Notes: a model not told the origin generated them from the letters alone. 10,976 nucleotides of DNA from Methanobacteriota archaeon (GCA_005878415.1 VBMM01000067.1:1-10976); one strand, 5' to 3'; shown: positions 1 through 6,966, numbered from the stretch's first letter. A program made the numbers and translations.

Positions 1-75
1 GCCGCGCAGCGCGATCACCTCCGACTTCCCGGCTCGGTACACCTTGATGAGGTCCTTCGTCGCGATGTTCGGCAC
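1..75 (-). CDS. ABC transporter ATP-binding subunit, N-terminal fragment (MacB/LolD type)
   Basis: Only the first 25 codons lie in the window; the gene continues past the left edge. From a GTG start at 75 the protein begins (M)PNIATKDLIKVYRAGKSE and goes on VIALRG. This is the usual opening of MacB/LolD-type ATPases: an N-terminal strand, then a K-V-Y-x-x-G motif and an A-L-R-G segment that precede the Walker A loop. Walker A itself is outside the window, so activity cannot be judged. The start is one base after the stop of the upstream permease gene, and a GGAG element 8 nt upstream overlaps the end of that gene, so the two are almost certainly co-translated. Family knowledge: the subunit would power the neighbouring FtsX-type permease from the cytoplasm. 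The family call is fairly safe; the substrate is unknown. Confidence 0.8.
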   Translation of the reverse strand, partial: MPNIATKDLIKVYRAGKSEVIALRG

Positions 76-76
76 C

Positions 77-2818
77 TCATCCGCTCCGGAGCTTGAGGAC
101 CTGGGCGATGTTCAGGTGCGCCGTGCGCCCGGAGACGACGAGCGCCGAGAGGAGGATCGCCGCCGGTCCCAGCGTCACCAGGAGGACCGCATCCCACGGG
201 AACACGAAGAAGTAGGGGACAGAGGGCCCCGGGGTGCCCGGCGGGCCCGTCGACAGGAACTGCGTCGCGAAGAACGCGGTCCCCAGTCCGACGCCGGTCC
301 CGATCACGAGGCCGACGAGCATGATGACGAGCGCTTCCCCGACGAGCAGTCGGGCCGTCTGCCAGCCGCTCGATCCGCGGGCGATGATCGCGGCGAACTC
401 GACGTCCCGCTCGAGGCTCGCGGCGTACAGGATCAGGCCCACGCCGGCGGTCAGGATGACGATGATGAAGGCGATCTCCATCGCGATGAACCCGTACAAC
501 GCCCGGGAGAAGGGATTCGAACTCTGTTGTTCGATCATCTCGTCCACCACCTGGACGTACGAGACCGCCGGCACGGTGAGGAGACCGGCCTTCACGCTCC
601 GCCAGTCCGCGCCGGGCCGGATGTCCACGAGGTACCGGGACGCCCCGGGACCGAACACCGACGACGCCAAGCCCTCGAACGGCCGCAGCGTCTCGAGGCT
701 CGCGTAGATCGCGGACTCCCGCGAAAGGCCGTATCCGATGCCGGGCAGGAACCTCACGACGGTCCCGACCGTGACATTCTCCTGGACCGTGCCCACGTAC
801 GACCCGTTCCGATCGTACGCCGTCATGTAGAGCGCGATCCGATCGCCGACTTCGATGAACGCCTGGTCGTAGTACGATTGGGAGACCACGACCTGGCCCG
901 GCGTCGCGAGGACGTCATGGGCGGCCTGGGCATTGCCATCGACGAATTCCCAGGATTCCGGCTGCGCCACGGCGAAGTACGCGTCCGGGTCGAACCCGTA
1001 GACCAGGGCGCAGCAGTAGCCGGGAGTCACCCCCGAGAAGCTCTCGATCCGGGCGACTCCTGAGACGCCGGGGACGGCGGTCAGGTTCGCGGTCTCGTCC
1101 GACTCGTCCGTGGTGTATGCCGGGAAGACGGCCGCGTCCGCCCCGACGCCCGCGCGGATCTCCCGCTCGAGGTGCGTCTCGTTCGTCGCGAGGACGGACA
1201 ACGAGAAGACCCCGAACGCGAGGCCCAGGGCGATGATGATCGCGACGTTCGCGGAGCGCCGCGGGTTCCGGCTCAGGTTCTTGCGGATGATGTACGCGAG
1301 GTCCTTCGTCAGCAGCCGGGTGACGCGCGAGAAGACGTCGTACACCCTCCCCGTCGACCGCGTCAGCAGGCGCGTCAGCCCGACGATCAGCATGATCGGG
1401 ACGAACGGGAGCAGGATGAACGGGATGAGTCCGAGGAGGTACGTCCACAGGCTCGTGACTTGGCCTCCCCGCCACCACACGAGGACGTAATCCGAGACGC
1501 CGACGGCGACGAGGATTACATCGTTCCGAGGGCTGTAGTGGATCTTCGTCTCGCCCGGCGAGTAGAAACGGAGCGACTCGATGATCGGGAGGCTCGATGT
1601 CCGTTTCGCGGACCGGTACGCAACGACCGCCATCAGGGAGACGCTGAGGAAACCCACGATGATCACGGTGTCCGGCGTCAGGACGAACGCCTCGTACGGA
1701 AGGGACCCGCTGAAGTCCGGGTTCACCACGCCCAAGAGGAACCGGCTCAATGCGACGCCCGCGGCGAGCCCCAGGACGGCCGCAATGAGTCCGCCCGTGA
1801 CCGCCTCGAGGATCAGGAGGCCGATCACCTGCCCCCGGCGGGCCCCGCGGGTCTTGAGGACCGCGAGCTCCCGCCGCCGCTCCGCGTGGCTCAGGTCCAC
1901 GCCGACGGCGCCGAGGTATACGCCGAGCAGGACCACCGGCATCGACAGCAAGAGGTACTGAATCCGCAACGACGCGATTCGATCCGCGAAGTTCTGGAGG
2001 CGGGACAGGATGTTGTCCGATACGTAGCCCTGCGGGCCAATCAGGATCTGGAGTCGGCGTTGGATTCGCTCGAGGTTCCGCTGCGTCTGCTCGACGTCGT
2101 ACGGGTTCACGTAGTGGGCGCGGTCGATCCAGACCTCTCCGTGCAGGGAGAAGCCGTAGCCGCTCTGGTTCAGTTGCCCGTTGAGCCAGTCCACATCGCG
2201 GATGTGGACGAACGCGATCGAGTCGGGGAACTGGGTGGGGATGCCCCGGAGCTGGTTGGACGGTCGTAGGAGCGGATTGACTCCAAGATCCGTCTGGACG
2301 GGCTCGACGATCGCCCCGACGGTCAGGTTCACCTCGTACCGGATCGTGTCGTTGACCCGGTTCACGACAATGACACGGTCGCCGACGACCACCTGGAGCT
2401 GGCCCGCGATGCTTTTCGAGAGCCCGATCTCTCCTCGCCGGAGGTCGAGCGATCCGTTGAGCGGAGCGTCCCGAAGCATGTACGGCAGGTGATCCGGGTC
2501 GATTCCGAGCGAGCCGAAGAAGCCCGCGTACCCGTACCCCGGGCCGCTGGGGTTCGGGTTGTCGATCTCGCCGATGTAGATGCTGCGGTACACCGAGGCG
2601 TCGATGACGCCCGCTACGCTCGCGATTTCGGATCGGAGCAGGCTGTAGTTCACCGAGGCGTCGTTCAGGAAGAAGCCGAAGTCGCCCGGGATCCCGGCGA
2701 GGGTCGCGTCGAGCGTCGCCCGCGCGGAGGAGTCGATTGCGATGAACGTACCCGAGACGAACGTGACCGCGAGCAGGACGCCGAGGATCGAGGACACGGT
2801 CCGCCGGCGGTTCCGCAA
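77..2818 (-). CDS. FtsX/MacB-type ABC transporter permease, about ten membrane helices
   Basis: A 913-residue membrane protein from a TTG start. One helix (about 9-29) is followed by a large outer domain (30-280). Three helices (about 286-306, 330-364, 383-401) carry the FtsX coupling segment ERRRELAVLKTRGARRGQ at 313-330. A linker has further helices (about 432-448, 456-484, 522-544). A second outer domain (545-770) leads to a final FtsX module (about 775-800, 822-853, 874-896) with a matching LERDVEFAAIIARGSSGWQ segment at 802-820. This pseudo-duplicated layout is typical of FtsX-family (type VII) exporters with about ten helices, which act mechanically on envelope substrates, lipids or peptides rather than forming an import channel. 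All nine N-x-S/T sequons seen (58, 121, 156, 164, 217, 546, 578, 671, 681) fall in the predicted outer domains, supporting the topology. It is paired with the ATPase fragment downstream. The start is doubtful: open frame continues upstream to a stop at 2861-2863 and adds LAPYAWSDV, the amphipathic lead-in common before the first helix. Substrate unknown. Confidence 0.88.
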   Translation of the reverse strand: MRNRRRTVSSILGVLLAVTFVSGTFIAIDSSARATLDATLAGIPGDFGFFLNDASVNYSLLRSEIASVAGVIDASVYRSIYIGEIDNPNPSGPGYGYAGFFGSLGIDPDHLPYMLRDAPLNGSLDLRRGEIGLSKSIAGQLQVVVGDRVIVVNRVNDTIRYEVNLTVGAIVEPVQTDLGVNPLLRPSNQLRGIPTQFPDSIAFVHIRDVDWLNGQLNQSGYGFSLHGEVWIDRAHYVNPYDVEQTQRNLERIQRRLQILIGPQGYVSDNILSRLQNFADRIASLRIQYLLLSMPVVLLGVYLGAVGVDLSHAERRRELAVLKTRGARRGQVIGLLILEAVTGGLIAAVLGLAAGVALSRFLLGVVNPDFSGSLPYEAFVLTPDTVIIVGFLSVSLMAVVAYRSAKRTSSLPIIESLRFYSPGETKIHYSPRNDVILVAVGVSDYVLVWWRGGQVTSLWTYLLGLIPFILLPFVPIMLIVGLTRLLTRSTGRVYDVFSRVTRLLTKDLAYIIRKNLSRNPRRSANVAIIIALGLAFGVFSLSVLATNETHLEREIRAGVGADAAVFPAYTTDESDETANLTAVPGVSGVARIESFSGVTPGYCCALVYGFDPDAYFAVAQPESWEFVDGNAQAAHDVLATPGQVVVSQSYYDQAFIEVGDRIALYMTAYDRNGSYVGTVQENVTVGTVVRFLPGIGYGLSRESAIYASLETLRPFEGLASSVFGPGASRYLVDIRPGADWRSVKAGLLTVPAVSYVQVVDEMIEQQSSNPFSRALYGFIAMEIAFIIVILTAGVGLILYAASLERDVEFAAIIARGSSGWQTARLLVGEALVIMLVGLVIGTGVGLGTAFFATQFLSTGPPGTPGPSVPYFFVFPWDAVLLVTLGPAAILLSALVVSGRTAHLNIAQVLKLRSG

Positions 2819-2865
2819 GACATCCGACCAAGCGTAGGGCGCGAGGCCGATGGAGTTCCCTCACC

Positions 2866-2890
2866 CTTAAAAACCGTTTCCGCTATAAGC
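2866..2890 (-). promoter_or_regulatory. Candidate promoter elements of the ABC export operon
   Basis: Read on the minus strand, two TATA-like elements lie upstream of the permease: CTTATAG (about 2884-2890) and TTTTTAAG (about 2866-2873). Archaeal transcription usually starts about 25 nt after the box centre. The nearer box would give a start near 2845 and a leader of about 27 nt to the TTG at 2818. The farther box would give a start near 2861, just ahead of an ATC codon at 2851. A GGTGAGG motif at 2861-2867 resembles an archaeal ribosome site. Which box is used is not decidable by reading. Confidence 0.45.
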
Positions 2891-2917
2891 GCGTTGGGAC
2901 TGTTAGGCTCCCGCCAG

Positions 2918-2933
2918 CCGGCCGCGCGGCCGG
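2918..2933. repeat. Perfect 16-bp GC palindrome in the divergent promoter region
   Basis: CCGGCCGCGCGGCCGG is its own reverse complement over 16 bp, and the symmetry ends sharply at both flanks. It lies between the TATA-like boxes of the two divergent genes, about 45 bp from the permease box and about 55 bp from the surface-protein box. It could be a dimeric regulator's operator, but GC-only palindromes also occur by chance in DNA this GC-rich. Confidence 0.5.
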
Positions 2934-2984
2934 GCGAGATCGCATGCCGTCGCGGCGCGGATTCGGAAGCCGCCCGATGGGAGA

Positions 2985-2993
2985 GTTTAATAT
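2985..2993 (+). promoter_or_regulatory. TATA-like box of the surface-protein gene
   Basis: GTTTAATAT is one of the few AT-rich stretches here. Transcription would be expected to begin near 3014, about 10 nt ahead of the GTG start at 3026, leaving a very short leader that can just hold the GGCGAGGGA ribosome site (3012-3020). Confidence 0.55.
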
Positions 2994-3025
2994 GCCCTAT
3001 TGTGCCTTCGAGGCGAGGGATTCGC

Positions 3026-6000
3026 GTGGGAGGGCTGTGGGCGGCGTCGCTCGGGAGTCGTCGTGGCGGGATCGCAGCGTTGGCGGCGGTGCTCGTCGCA
3101 TCCTCGTTTGCGGCGCTCGTGGTCGTGCCTTCCTCGGCGAGGGCGCAGCAGGGCGGCCCCGACGCGTGTGGATACGCGTGGACGGACAGCAACAGTCCCC
3201 CGCCGCAGGTCCCGTTTAGCTGGATTGAGATCAAGGACAACGGGATTCTGATCAGGAACACGGATTGGAACGGGACCAGCGACGACGGCTTCTTCGAGGT
3301 GTCCCTCAACTTTTCGATGTCCTTCTACGACGTTTCGTATTCCGCCGTCTTCATCGGCACGAACGGCTACGCCTCGTTCGGCCAAGGATACTGGGAGTAC
3401 AGCCTTCCGGCGATCCCCGACCCGCTCGAGCCGAACAACGCCGCGTACGGATTCGGACAGGACCTGCAGCCGGGGGTCGCGACCGGCCAAGGCGGGGTGT
3501 ACTACCTTCGGTTGACCTCGCCGTCCCGGCTTGTCGCGGAGTGGTATCAGGTGCCCCACTACGGAGGCGCGAACCCGGTGACGTTCGAGATCATCTTCTT
3601 CGACACGGGCGAGATTTGGTTCCAGTACCTCGCCTTGAGTGGCCCGGTGACCGTCGTCGGCATTGAGAACGCCGGCGGCTCGATTGCCCTCAACTATGGC
3701 ACGAACCTGACGGCCAACTTGGCGGTTCACTTCGCGCCATCCGTTCCGGCGCCGGGGCCGGTCAGCGTAGACGTGAAGCCGTGCGGGCAGACGGTGAGGG
3801 CGAGGCAAGGAAGCCCCGCGGACGCCCGCCTCAGCGTGACGAACACGGGCACGGGGGTCGACACGTTCGACATGACGTTCTCCTCGCCAGGGGGGTGGTC
3901 CGCGACGTTCTACGAGTCGGACGGCACGACGCTGCTCGCGGATTCCGATGGCGACGGGACGCCGGACACGGGCCCGCTCGCCGCTGGAAGTTCCGTCGAC
4001 GTCATCTTGCGCGCAGACGTCCCGGCCACCGCGAATTCCTCCGAGACGATTTCGGTCACCGGGACATCGAACGCAGACACCAGCATCTCGGACTCGGTCG
4101 AGGTGCTCTTCGAGATTCCCCCGGCGGCGCTGGCGCCGCCTCACTTCGACTACGGCGTGGACACGAACGGGAACGGACTGTACGACTACCTCTTAATCGA
4201 CATCAACGTCACGGTCATCGTGCAGGACGGATACGATCTCACGGCGCTCCTCCATGACGCGTCCAACTTCACCCTATACGTCTACAACTTCACGTTCGCG
4301 GACCTGCCCGTCGGCTCCGCGACCGTCACGTTGGGCTTCGACGGCCGTCAGATCAACGCGTCCGGCGTTGACGGCCCCTACTCCGTCTATATCCTGTTGT
4401 ATCGCGCGAGCGACTTCACGCTCCTCGATAGCGGAACGCACACCACCCGGGCGTACAGCTACTTGGACTTCGAGACGCCTCCCGCACGCTGGAATCCGCC
4501 GCATTCAGAACACCTCCGCGACACGGATGGCGACGGCCTCGCAAATGACCTGGTCGTGATCGCGAATCTCACCGTGATCCAGGCAGGGTCGTTCCAGGTG
4601 TTCGGGGAGCTATACAGTCCCAGCCTGACCTTCTTCATGTACCAGGTCAACATCTCCTCCCTTCCGGCGGGTCCCGCCTCCATCGAGCTCGACTTCACCG
4701 GCTACTGGATCAACGGCTCCAATACCAATGGGCCGTATATCGTCGTCCTGTCCCTCTACTCGCTCAACTTCAACCTGAACATAGGGGCGAGCAACCTCAC
4801 CACTGCCCGGTATCTGCACACCCAGTTCGAGGAGCCCCCGCGGATCGACGCGCCGTTCGCGGTGACGGCGCCGAGGATTGACGGCGCGATCGGCGGGATG
4901 GAGTGGGCCGGCGCGAGCCGCGTGGACCTGTCCGGGGTCCTGGGCAACAGCCTGAGCGGGTTCATGTACGTCGAGAGCGACTATTCGTTCCTCTACGTCG
5001 CGTACGACGTCGTCGGCGATACGACCGCGGATACGAGCGACACCGCGAGCGTTGAATTCGACACCGGCAATGACGGGATCGCTTCCGATGGCCATGAGGA
5101 CGCGTTGTGCCAAGGCTGCTTCGTCAACGGGTCGTTCCAGAGCCATTGGGTCTACAGCAGCGCCTCGTTCGGTTGGGTGCTCGAGGACGCCCCGTACGAC
5201 CCGAGCCTGCCGAACCACACGGGCCTCGCGAGCGCCGAAGGCTTCGGGCAGAGCTCGAACTCGAACACGAACCACCGGATCTACGAGTTCTCGATCCCGC
5301 TCGCGCTCCTCGGCGCCCAGGCGGGCGACACGATCGGCTTCTACGGCGGCAGCGCGGTGACCGGGACGGGCGTCTGGGACGCTTCGACGTTCCGATCGAG
5401 CTCGTGGCCGGATGTCCGATACCTGCCGATCTACGCCCTCGGGGATCTCGGGCTGGCGCCGGACACGACGCCCCCGACGGTCACGATCACCTCCCCGACT
5501 TCGGGCACGCTCTTCACGGTGAGCACCGTGACCGTCACGTGGTCCGGCTCCGACGTCGGCACGGGCGTAGACCACTACACGATCCAGGTGGACGGCGGCA
5601 CGCCCATCACGGTGCCGGCGAGCGAGTCGTCGTACACGCTGACGGGCCTTCCGGACGGCACCCGCACGATCCAAGTGACGGCGTGGGACGGCGGCGGGAA
5701 CAACGCGTCCGCCTCGATCGACGTGATCATCGACACGACCGGTCCGGCCGTGAGCATCACGTCGCCGGGAGCGGGTGGGTTCTTGGCGAGCCCGTCCGTC
5801 GATGTCACCTGGACGGCGAGCGACGCCGGGACCGGGCTGGACCATTTCGACATCCGCATCGACGGCGGCTCGACGACCACGTTGACCCCGACCGCGACGG
5901 ACTACGCGTTCACGGGCCTCGCCGACGGACCGCACACGGTCGAGCTGACCGCGTACGACGGCGCGGGTCATTCGACCGTCGTCACGCGGAGCTTCACGGT

Positions 6001-6679
6001 GGACACCGTAGCTCCGTCGGTTACCTTGACCGCGCCTGCCGCGGGCTTCGTCGGCACGCGGGACGTCGTCGTGACGTGGACCGGCTCCGACGCGACATCG
6101 GGCATCGACCATGTCGACGTGGACCTGGACGGCACCGCGGTGACCGTGGCCGGCGGGATTACGACGCACACCCTGACGAGCGTGGCGGACGGACCGCACA
6201 CGATCCTCGTGACCGTGTACGACGGAGCGGGCAACTCGGCCTCCGCGTCGTTCGTCGTCACGGTCGACGCGACGGACCCGACCGTCTCGATCTCGGGACC
6301 GGGGGCCGGGGCCGTCGTGACGTCGTCCTCGACGACGGTGCAATGGTCCGCCGGGGACACGACGTCCGGAGTCGATCACATCGAGCTCCGCATCGACGGG
6401 GGAAACCCGCAGACCCTGTCCTCGTCGACGACATCGCAGTCGTTGACCGGCCTTTCGGACGGCTCGCACACGGTGACGATCACGGTCGTCGACCGGGCGG
6501 GGAACACGGCGACGGCGTCCGTCACGTTCCGCGTGGACACCGGCTTCTTCAGCCCGTCCGGGCCCTACGGATACGCCGGGATCGGCGCGGTCCTCTTCGC
6601 GCTGATCGCGGTCGTCGTCCTCGCACTCCTCTTCCTTCGGAGGCGTCGCGGGGCGATGCCTCCACCGGGTGAACCCTGA
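3026..6679 (+). CDS. Large modular secreted surface protein, C-terminally membrane-anchored (adhesin or S-layer-like)
   Basis: A 1217-residue exported protein. The GTG at 3026 is chosen because it follows GGCGAGGGA by a few bases and gives a proper signal peptide: Arg at 12-13, a hydrophobic run at 16-34 and an A-R-A cleavage site at 38-40. Upstream in-frame codons are not expected to be translated, as the TATA-like box lies at 2985. Modules: beta-sandwich (41-242) of a type seen in secreted peptidases and adhesins; NEW3/CARDB-like domain (about 243-370) with a DSDGDGTPD calcium-type loop; two roughly 120-residue repeats each opening with a calcium-type loop, DTNGNGLYD at 379 and DTDGDGLAND at 499; CBM9/DOMON-like domain (about 610-812) containing IDGAIGGMEWAGA; four Ig-like repeats (813-1170); helix at about 1184-1204 followed by RRRR. 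No catalytic motif was recognised. About fifteen N-glycosylation sequons are present. Four Cys occur, at 48, 253, 695 and 698. Likely role is adhesion, glycan binding or envelope structure; this is inference from modules. Confidence 0.85.
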   Translation: MGGLWAASLGSRRGGIAALAAVLVASSFAALVVVPSSARAQQGGPDACGYAWTDSNSPPPQVPFSWIEIKDNGILIRNTDWNGTSDDGFFEVSLNFSMSFYDVSYSAVFIGTNGYASFGQGYWEYSLPAIPDPLEPNNAAYGFGQDLQPGVATGQGGVYYLRLTSPSRLVAEWYQVPHYGGANPVTFEIIFFDTGEIWFQYLALSGPVTVVGIENAGGSIALNYGTNLTANLAVHFAPSVPAPGPVSVDVKPCGQTVRARQGSPADARLSVTNTGTGVDTFDMTFSSPGGWSATFYESDGTTLLADSDGDGTPDTGPLAAGSSVDVILRADVPATANSSETISVTGTSNADTSISDSVEVLFEIPPAALAPPHFDYGVDTNGNGLYDYLLIDINVTVIVQDGYDLTALLHDASNFTLYVYNFTFADLPVGSATVTLGFDGRQINASGVDGPYSVYILLYRASDFTLLDSGTHTTRAYSYLDFETPPARWNPPHSEHLRDTDGDGLANDLVVIANLTVIQAGSFQVFGELYSPSLTFFMYQVNISSLPAGPASIELDFTGYWINGSNTNGPYIVVLSLYSLNFNLNIGASNLTTARYLHTQFEEPPRIDAPFAVTAPRIDGAIGGMEWAGASRVDLSGVLGNSLSGFMYVESDYSFLYVAYDVVGDTTADTSDTASVEFDTGNDGIASDGHEDALCQGCFVNGSFQSHWVYSSASFGWVLEDAPYDPSLPNHTGLASAEGFGQSSNSNTNHRIYEFSIPLALLGAQAGDTIGFYGGSAVTGTGVWDASTFRSSSWPDVRYLPIYALGDLGLAPDTTPPTVTITSPTSGTLFTVSTVTVTWSGSDVGTGVDHYTIQVDGGTPITVPASESSYTLTGLPDGTRTIQVTAWDGGGNNASASIDVIIDTTGPAVSITSPGAGGFLASPSVDVTWTASDAGTGLDHFDIRIDGGSTTTLTPTATDYAFTGLADGPHTVELTAYDGAGHSTVVTRSFTVDTVAPSVTLTAPAAGFVGTRDVVVTWTGSDATSGIDHVDVDLDGTAVTVAGGITTHTLTSVADGPHTILVTVYDGAGNSASASFVVTVDATDPTVSISGPGAGAVVTSSSTTVQWSAGDTTSGVDHIELRIDGGNPQTLSSSTTSQSLTGLSDGSHTVTITVVDRAGNTATASVTFRVDTGFFSPSGPYGYAGIGAVLFALIAVVVLALLFLRRRRGAMPPPGEP
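4160..4840 (+). repeat. Two tandem ~120-residue calcium-loop domains within the surface protein
   Basis: Unit one starts at 4160 and unit two at 4520, exactly 120 codons apart. Both share a D-T-(N/D)-G-(N/D)-G-L loop, then an N-(V/L)-T-V-I strand, a central L-P-(V/A)-G segment, an I-N-(A/G)-S turn, a G-P-Y strand and an F-E-(T/E)-P-P exit. The acidic loop matches EF-hand/dockerin-like calcium ligands by pattern. Such repeats are common spacers in archaeal surface proteins. Confidence 0.7.
5462..5731 (+). repeat. Ig-like repeat 1 of 4 in the surface protein
   Basis: Ninety codons starting DTTPPTVTITSP. The unit has a V-T-W strand, the central motif GTGVDHYTIQVDGG, an L-P-D-G-T turn and a final A-W-D-G-G-G-N-N segment. 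It matches the bacterial/archaeal extracellular Ig-like fold by pattern. It holds the only N-glycosylation sequon of the repeat block (Asn893). Confidence 0.75.
5732..6001 (+). repeat. Ig-like repeat 2 of 4 in the surface protein
   Basis: Ninety codons starting DTTGPAVSITSP, with GTGLDHFDIRIDGG in the middle and ADGPHTVELTAYDGAG near the end. It contains no asparagine at all. Confidence 0.75.
6002..6265 (+). repeat. Ig-like repeat 3 of 4 in the surface protein
   Basis: Eighty-eight codons, two fewer than its neighbours. It starts DTVAPSVTLTAP, has TSGIDHVDVDLDG in the middle and ADGPHTILVTVYDGAGN near the end. The ADGPHT segment is shared with repeat 2. Confidence 0.75.
6266..6535 (+). repeat. 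Ig-like repeat 4 of 4 in the surface protein
   Basis: Ninety codons starting DATDPTVSISGP, with TSGVDHIELRIDGG in the middle and SDGSHTVTITVVDRAGN near the end. It is followed by the DTGFFSPSGPYGY linker into the membrane helix. Confidence 0.75.
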
Positions 6680-6831
6680 TCGCCGGTCCACGTCCGCACC
6701 GGAGAGGCCGCCGGACGACGGTGCCAACTAGATACGCCGCTCGGTCGTGCCGCGAAGCTCCGAGAAAGCGGCGGATGCCGTACCGTCCATGAAATCAATG
6801 GAAAACGGGTTTCTCCGCACGCTGGCCGGGC
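6680..6831. other. Non-coding gap between convergent genes
   Basis: This 152-bp stretch separates the stop of the surface-protein gene from the stop of the small minus-strand reading frame. It holds two short competing inverted repeats (6683-6702, CCGGT/ACCGG; 6696-6724, GCACCG/CGGTGC) with no following T tract. A weak T-rich run on the minus strand (CCCGTTTTCC, around 6800-6808) lies past the small gene. No convincing terminator or RNA gene was seen. Confidence 0.5.
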
Positions 6832-6936
6832 TCACTTGAACGCGAACTCTGCCTGGTGCGTCTCTTCGTCCGCGTCTCGGCCGATCTTCCACAGGTCGAA
6901 GTCTTCTTCGACCTCTTTCTTTCGGATCTCTCTCAT
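6832..6936 (-). CDS. Possible small charged protein of 34 residues downstream of phoU
   Basis: From ATG at 6936 the frame encodes MREIRKKEVEEDFDLWKIG, then RDADEETHQAEFAFK. No family was recognised. The protein is highly charged and soluble: a basic start, an acidic middle, then a D-L-W-K-I-G-R core, with no membrane segment or metal-binding cluster. Support for a real gene: codon composition is coding-like, with a strong G/C third-position preference alongside frequent GAA/GAG, AAG and GAC codons. A TATA-like CATTTAGG is centred 26 nt before the ATG, the distance expected for a leaderless archaeal transcript. No ribosome site is seen, consistent with leaderless translation. It could instead be read from the pst transcript 65 nt after phoU, or be the eroded tail of a longer gene. 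Role unknown; a link to phosphate control is only positional. Confidence 0.5.
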   Translation of the reverse strand: MREIRKKEVEEDFDLWKIGRDADEETHQAEFAFK

Positions 6937-6957
6937 CGAACGGAGCAAGCCGGGCGA

Positions 6958-6966
6958 CCTAAATGA
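6958..6966 (-). promoter_or_regulatory. TATA-like box for the small gene after phoU
   Basis: On the minus strand this reads TCATTTAGG, centred about 26 nt upstream of the ATG at 6936, so transcription would begin at or next to the start codon. The match to an archaeal TATA box is moderate. Confidence 0.35.

Noticed and set aside
44..1063. A 339-codon plus-strand frame opposite the permease.
   Set aside because: Composition is dominated by Arg, Glu, Asp and Gly with no domain; the opposite strand clearly encodes the permease's C-terminal half.
2489..3025. In-frame upstream extension of the surface protein (179 extra codons).
   Set aside because: It would run across the permease gene's 5' end and the promoter region and place a good signal peptide internally. 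The TATA-like box at 2985 and the ribosome site before GTG 3026 favour the shorter protein.
6696..6724. GCACCG/CGGTGC hairpin after the surface-protein gene as a terminator.
   Set aside because: The stem is only 6 bp with a 17-nt loop, competes with a neighbouring inverted repeat, and lacks a T tract, which archaeal termination mainly needs.
4610..6727. A 705-codon open frame on the minus strand opposite the surface-protein gene.
   Set aside because: It is Arg/Gly/Asp-rich low-complexity sequence mirroring the GC-rich Ig-repeat codons, with no recognisable domain. It is a typical antisense shadow in high-GC DNA.
6789..6839. A 16-codon plus-strand frame (MKSMENGFLRTLAGLT).
   Set aside because: Too short to judge, no ribosome site or promoter, and it overlaps the end of the better supported minus-strand small gene.
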